DNA from: JABDFW01 sp035550215
GTDB lineage: Bacteria > Bacteroidota > Bacteroidia > Chitinophagales > Chitinophagaceae
Reading direction: 5' to 3'
Length of the DNA stretch: 64,000 nucleotides
Assembly (NCBI GenBank): GCA_035550215.1
Contig: DASZPM010000010.1
Location: 124,001 to 188,000 of the forward strand
Numbering within the stretch: the first letter of the stretch is position 1; each line of letters begins with the position of its first letter. The position numbers and the translations under genes are program-made. The notes below the pieces were generated by a model, which saw nothing but the letters and a program-made list of their open reading frames with translations, had not been told where the DNA came from and ran no database searches. Positions 63,365-64,000 of the stretch are shown here, one piece after another.

Positions 63365-63961
63365 ATGCCTCACTTACTAACCGTTGCTCCGACCCAATCT
63401 GCCGAAGCTAATACCCTGTTAAACTATTTGTTTGAATTTCTTATTGCCTTAGTAGCTGGTCTGGTTGCTTCTATTCTTTTTCTGTATTATGTATTGATAC
63501 GATGGCGGCCTAAAATTAAGATAAGCCCTTTTATCGCGTACGGCCCCACCCCTGAAAATCACGGCGTGAATCAATACAGCTTTAAATTTATTAATAAGTC
63601 AAGACATGACGGTTATGACGTACAAATAAGAATTTCAGTACTTGTGAGAATTCCTGTTCAGATGGGAAAATTTAACGAACGAAGATTACCTTTGCGTGCG
63701 AAATTGGACTTTTTATCACATATCCCTCGTTATCAGCGAGATAAAGAGCATGTAAATACAGCACCACATGCAATTATCTTCTCCTGCTTAGATGACCTGG
63801 CTCCTGTATTAGAGGCAGACGACAAAGTAGTCGAAATTCAAATAATTCTAAAACATGGCCTTACAGGGTTATCTAAAGTATTTAGGCATGAATATATTAA
63901 TTCGGGTGATGTGGTGAATGGTCATTTCAAATATGGTAACAATTTAACAGTCGTCAAATAA
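63365..63961 (+). CDS. Single-pass membrane protein of unknown function
   Basis: A 198-residue protein with one transmembrane helix at about residues 19-46 (LFEFLIALVAGLVASILFLYYVLI) followed by the positive RWRPKIK, so the C-terminal domain of about 150 residues is cytoplasmic. That domain is beta-rich with an Ig-like or CARDB-like pattern (YSFKFINKSRHDGYDVQIRISVLVRIP, VEIQIILKHGLTGLSKVFRHEYINSGDVVNG). I do not recognise a named family. The position next to a repeat-rich, rearranged region is noted; the downstream neighbour is beyond the window. Confidence 0.75.
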   Translation: MPHLLTVAPTQSAEANTLLNYLFEFLIALVAGLVASILFLYYVLIRWRPKIKISPFIAYGPTPENHGVNQYSFKFINKSRHDGYDVQIRISVLVRIPVQMGKFNERRLPLRAKLDFLSHIPRYQRDKEHVNTAPHAIIFSCLDDLAPVLEADDKVVEIQIILKHGLTGLSKVFRHEYINSGDVVNGHFKYGNNLTVVK

Positions 63962-64000
63962 ACGATCTGGCACAATTTTCTGTCGGATAATTATGTTATA

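Overview
The window comes from a member of the phylum Bacteroidota, most likely a Chitinophagaceae-like lineage. Three things point there: two giant secreted proteins end in type IX secretion (T9SS) type A sorting domains; many genes are preceded by the Bacteroidota promoter element TAnnTTTG (sometimes with TTG about 20 bp upstream) and few have Shine-Dalgarno sequences; and the gene content includes a GH3-family acyl-adenylate enzyme, a Pr6Pr membrane protein, a DUF6515 protein, SusE-free lipoproteins and a TAT-free set of secreted amidohydrolases. The placement is inference from content, not from a marker tree.

Layout. 1-10.1 kb: two tandem paralogous PKD-rich T9SS surface proteins, the first cut by the window edge. 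10.2-15.1 kb: minus-strand block with a CDP-alcohol phosphatidyltransferase, a MATE exporter, a Pr6Pr membrane protein, a group III truncated haemoglobin and a GH3 enzyme. 15.3-19.8 kb: plus-strand aldo/keto reductase, inositol monophosphatase family enzyme, thiamine-phosphate kinase and an S41 peptidase lipoprotein. 19.8-24.3 kb: two secreted amidohydrolase-family proteins. 24.8-30.3 kb: dnaB, nadE, glpK and a small lipoprotein. 30.5-33 kb: a sugar isomerase-like lipoprotein and a GH29 fucosidase. 33-40.9 kb: crotonase, a free-standing B12-binding protein, a GT39-type glycosyltransferase, gltX, an NTF2-like secreted protein, a PD40 propeller protein and two esterases. 41-49.3 kb: fumC, a lipoprotein, icd, apaG and an FAD/Fe-S oxidoreductase. 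49.4-53.4 kb: a xylose catabolic locus (LacI-type regulator, xylB, xylA) with a clear palindromic operator. 53.5-55.9 kb: etfA/etfB, a TPR protein and tRNA-Gly(CCC). 56-61.9 kb: YbjQ protein, SGNH hydrolase, DUF6515 and DUF6496 proteins, a response regulator, a VOC protein and a methyltransferase. 61.9-63 kb: a cluster of long palindromic repeats around a small GIY-YIG nuclease, beside the 3' relic of a second methyltransferase. 63.4-64 kb: an orphan single-pass membrane protein.

Most of the window is ordinary chromosomal housekeeping and heterotrophic metabolism: TCA-cycle enzymes (fumC, icd), electron transfer flavoprotein, acyl-CoA metabolism (crotonase, B12 protein), glycerol, fucose and xylose use, NAD and thiamine cofactor synthesis.

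The most unusual structure is at 61.9-63.0 kb. Five copies of a roughly 100-bp palindromic repeat occur there. Two nearly identical 170-bp repeat doublets stand in direct orientation on each side of a GIY-YIG nuclease gene whose stop codon lies inside an inverted repeat, and the distal doublet is fused to the last 23 codons of a deleted methyltransferase paralogue. This resembles a REP/RAYT-type arrangement with a GIY-YIG protein in place of the transposase. A second, unrelated palindromic element lies at 45.87-46.08 kb. The other main points are the nested discoidin-like domain in the giant T9SS proteins, amidohydrolase domains that have lost their HxH metal motif, and the xylose operator, which also argues for a TTG start in the regulator gene.
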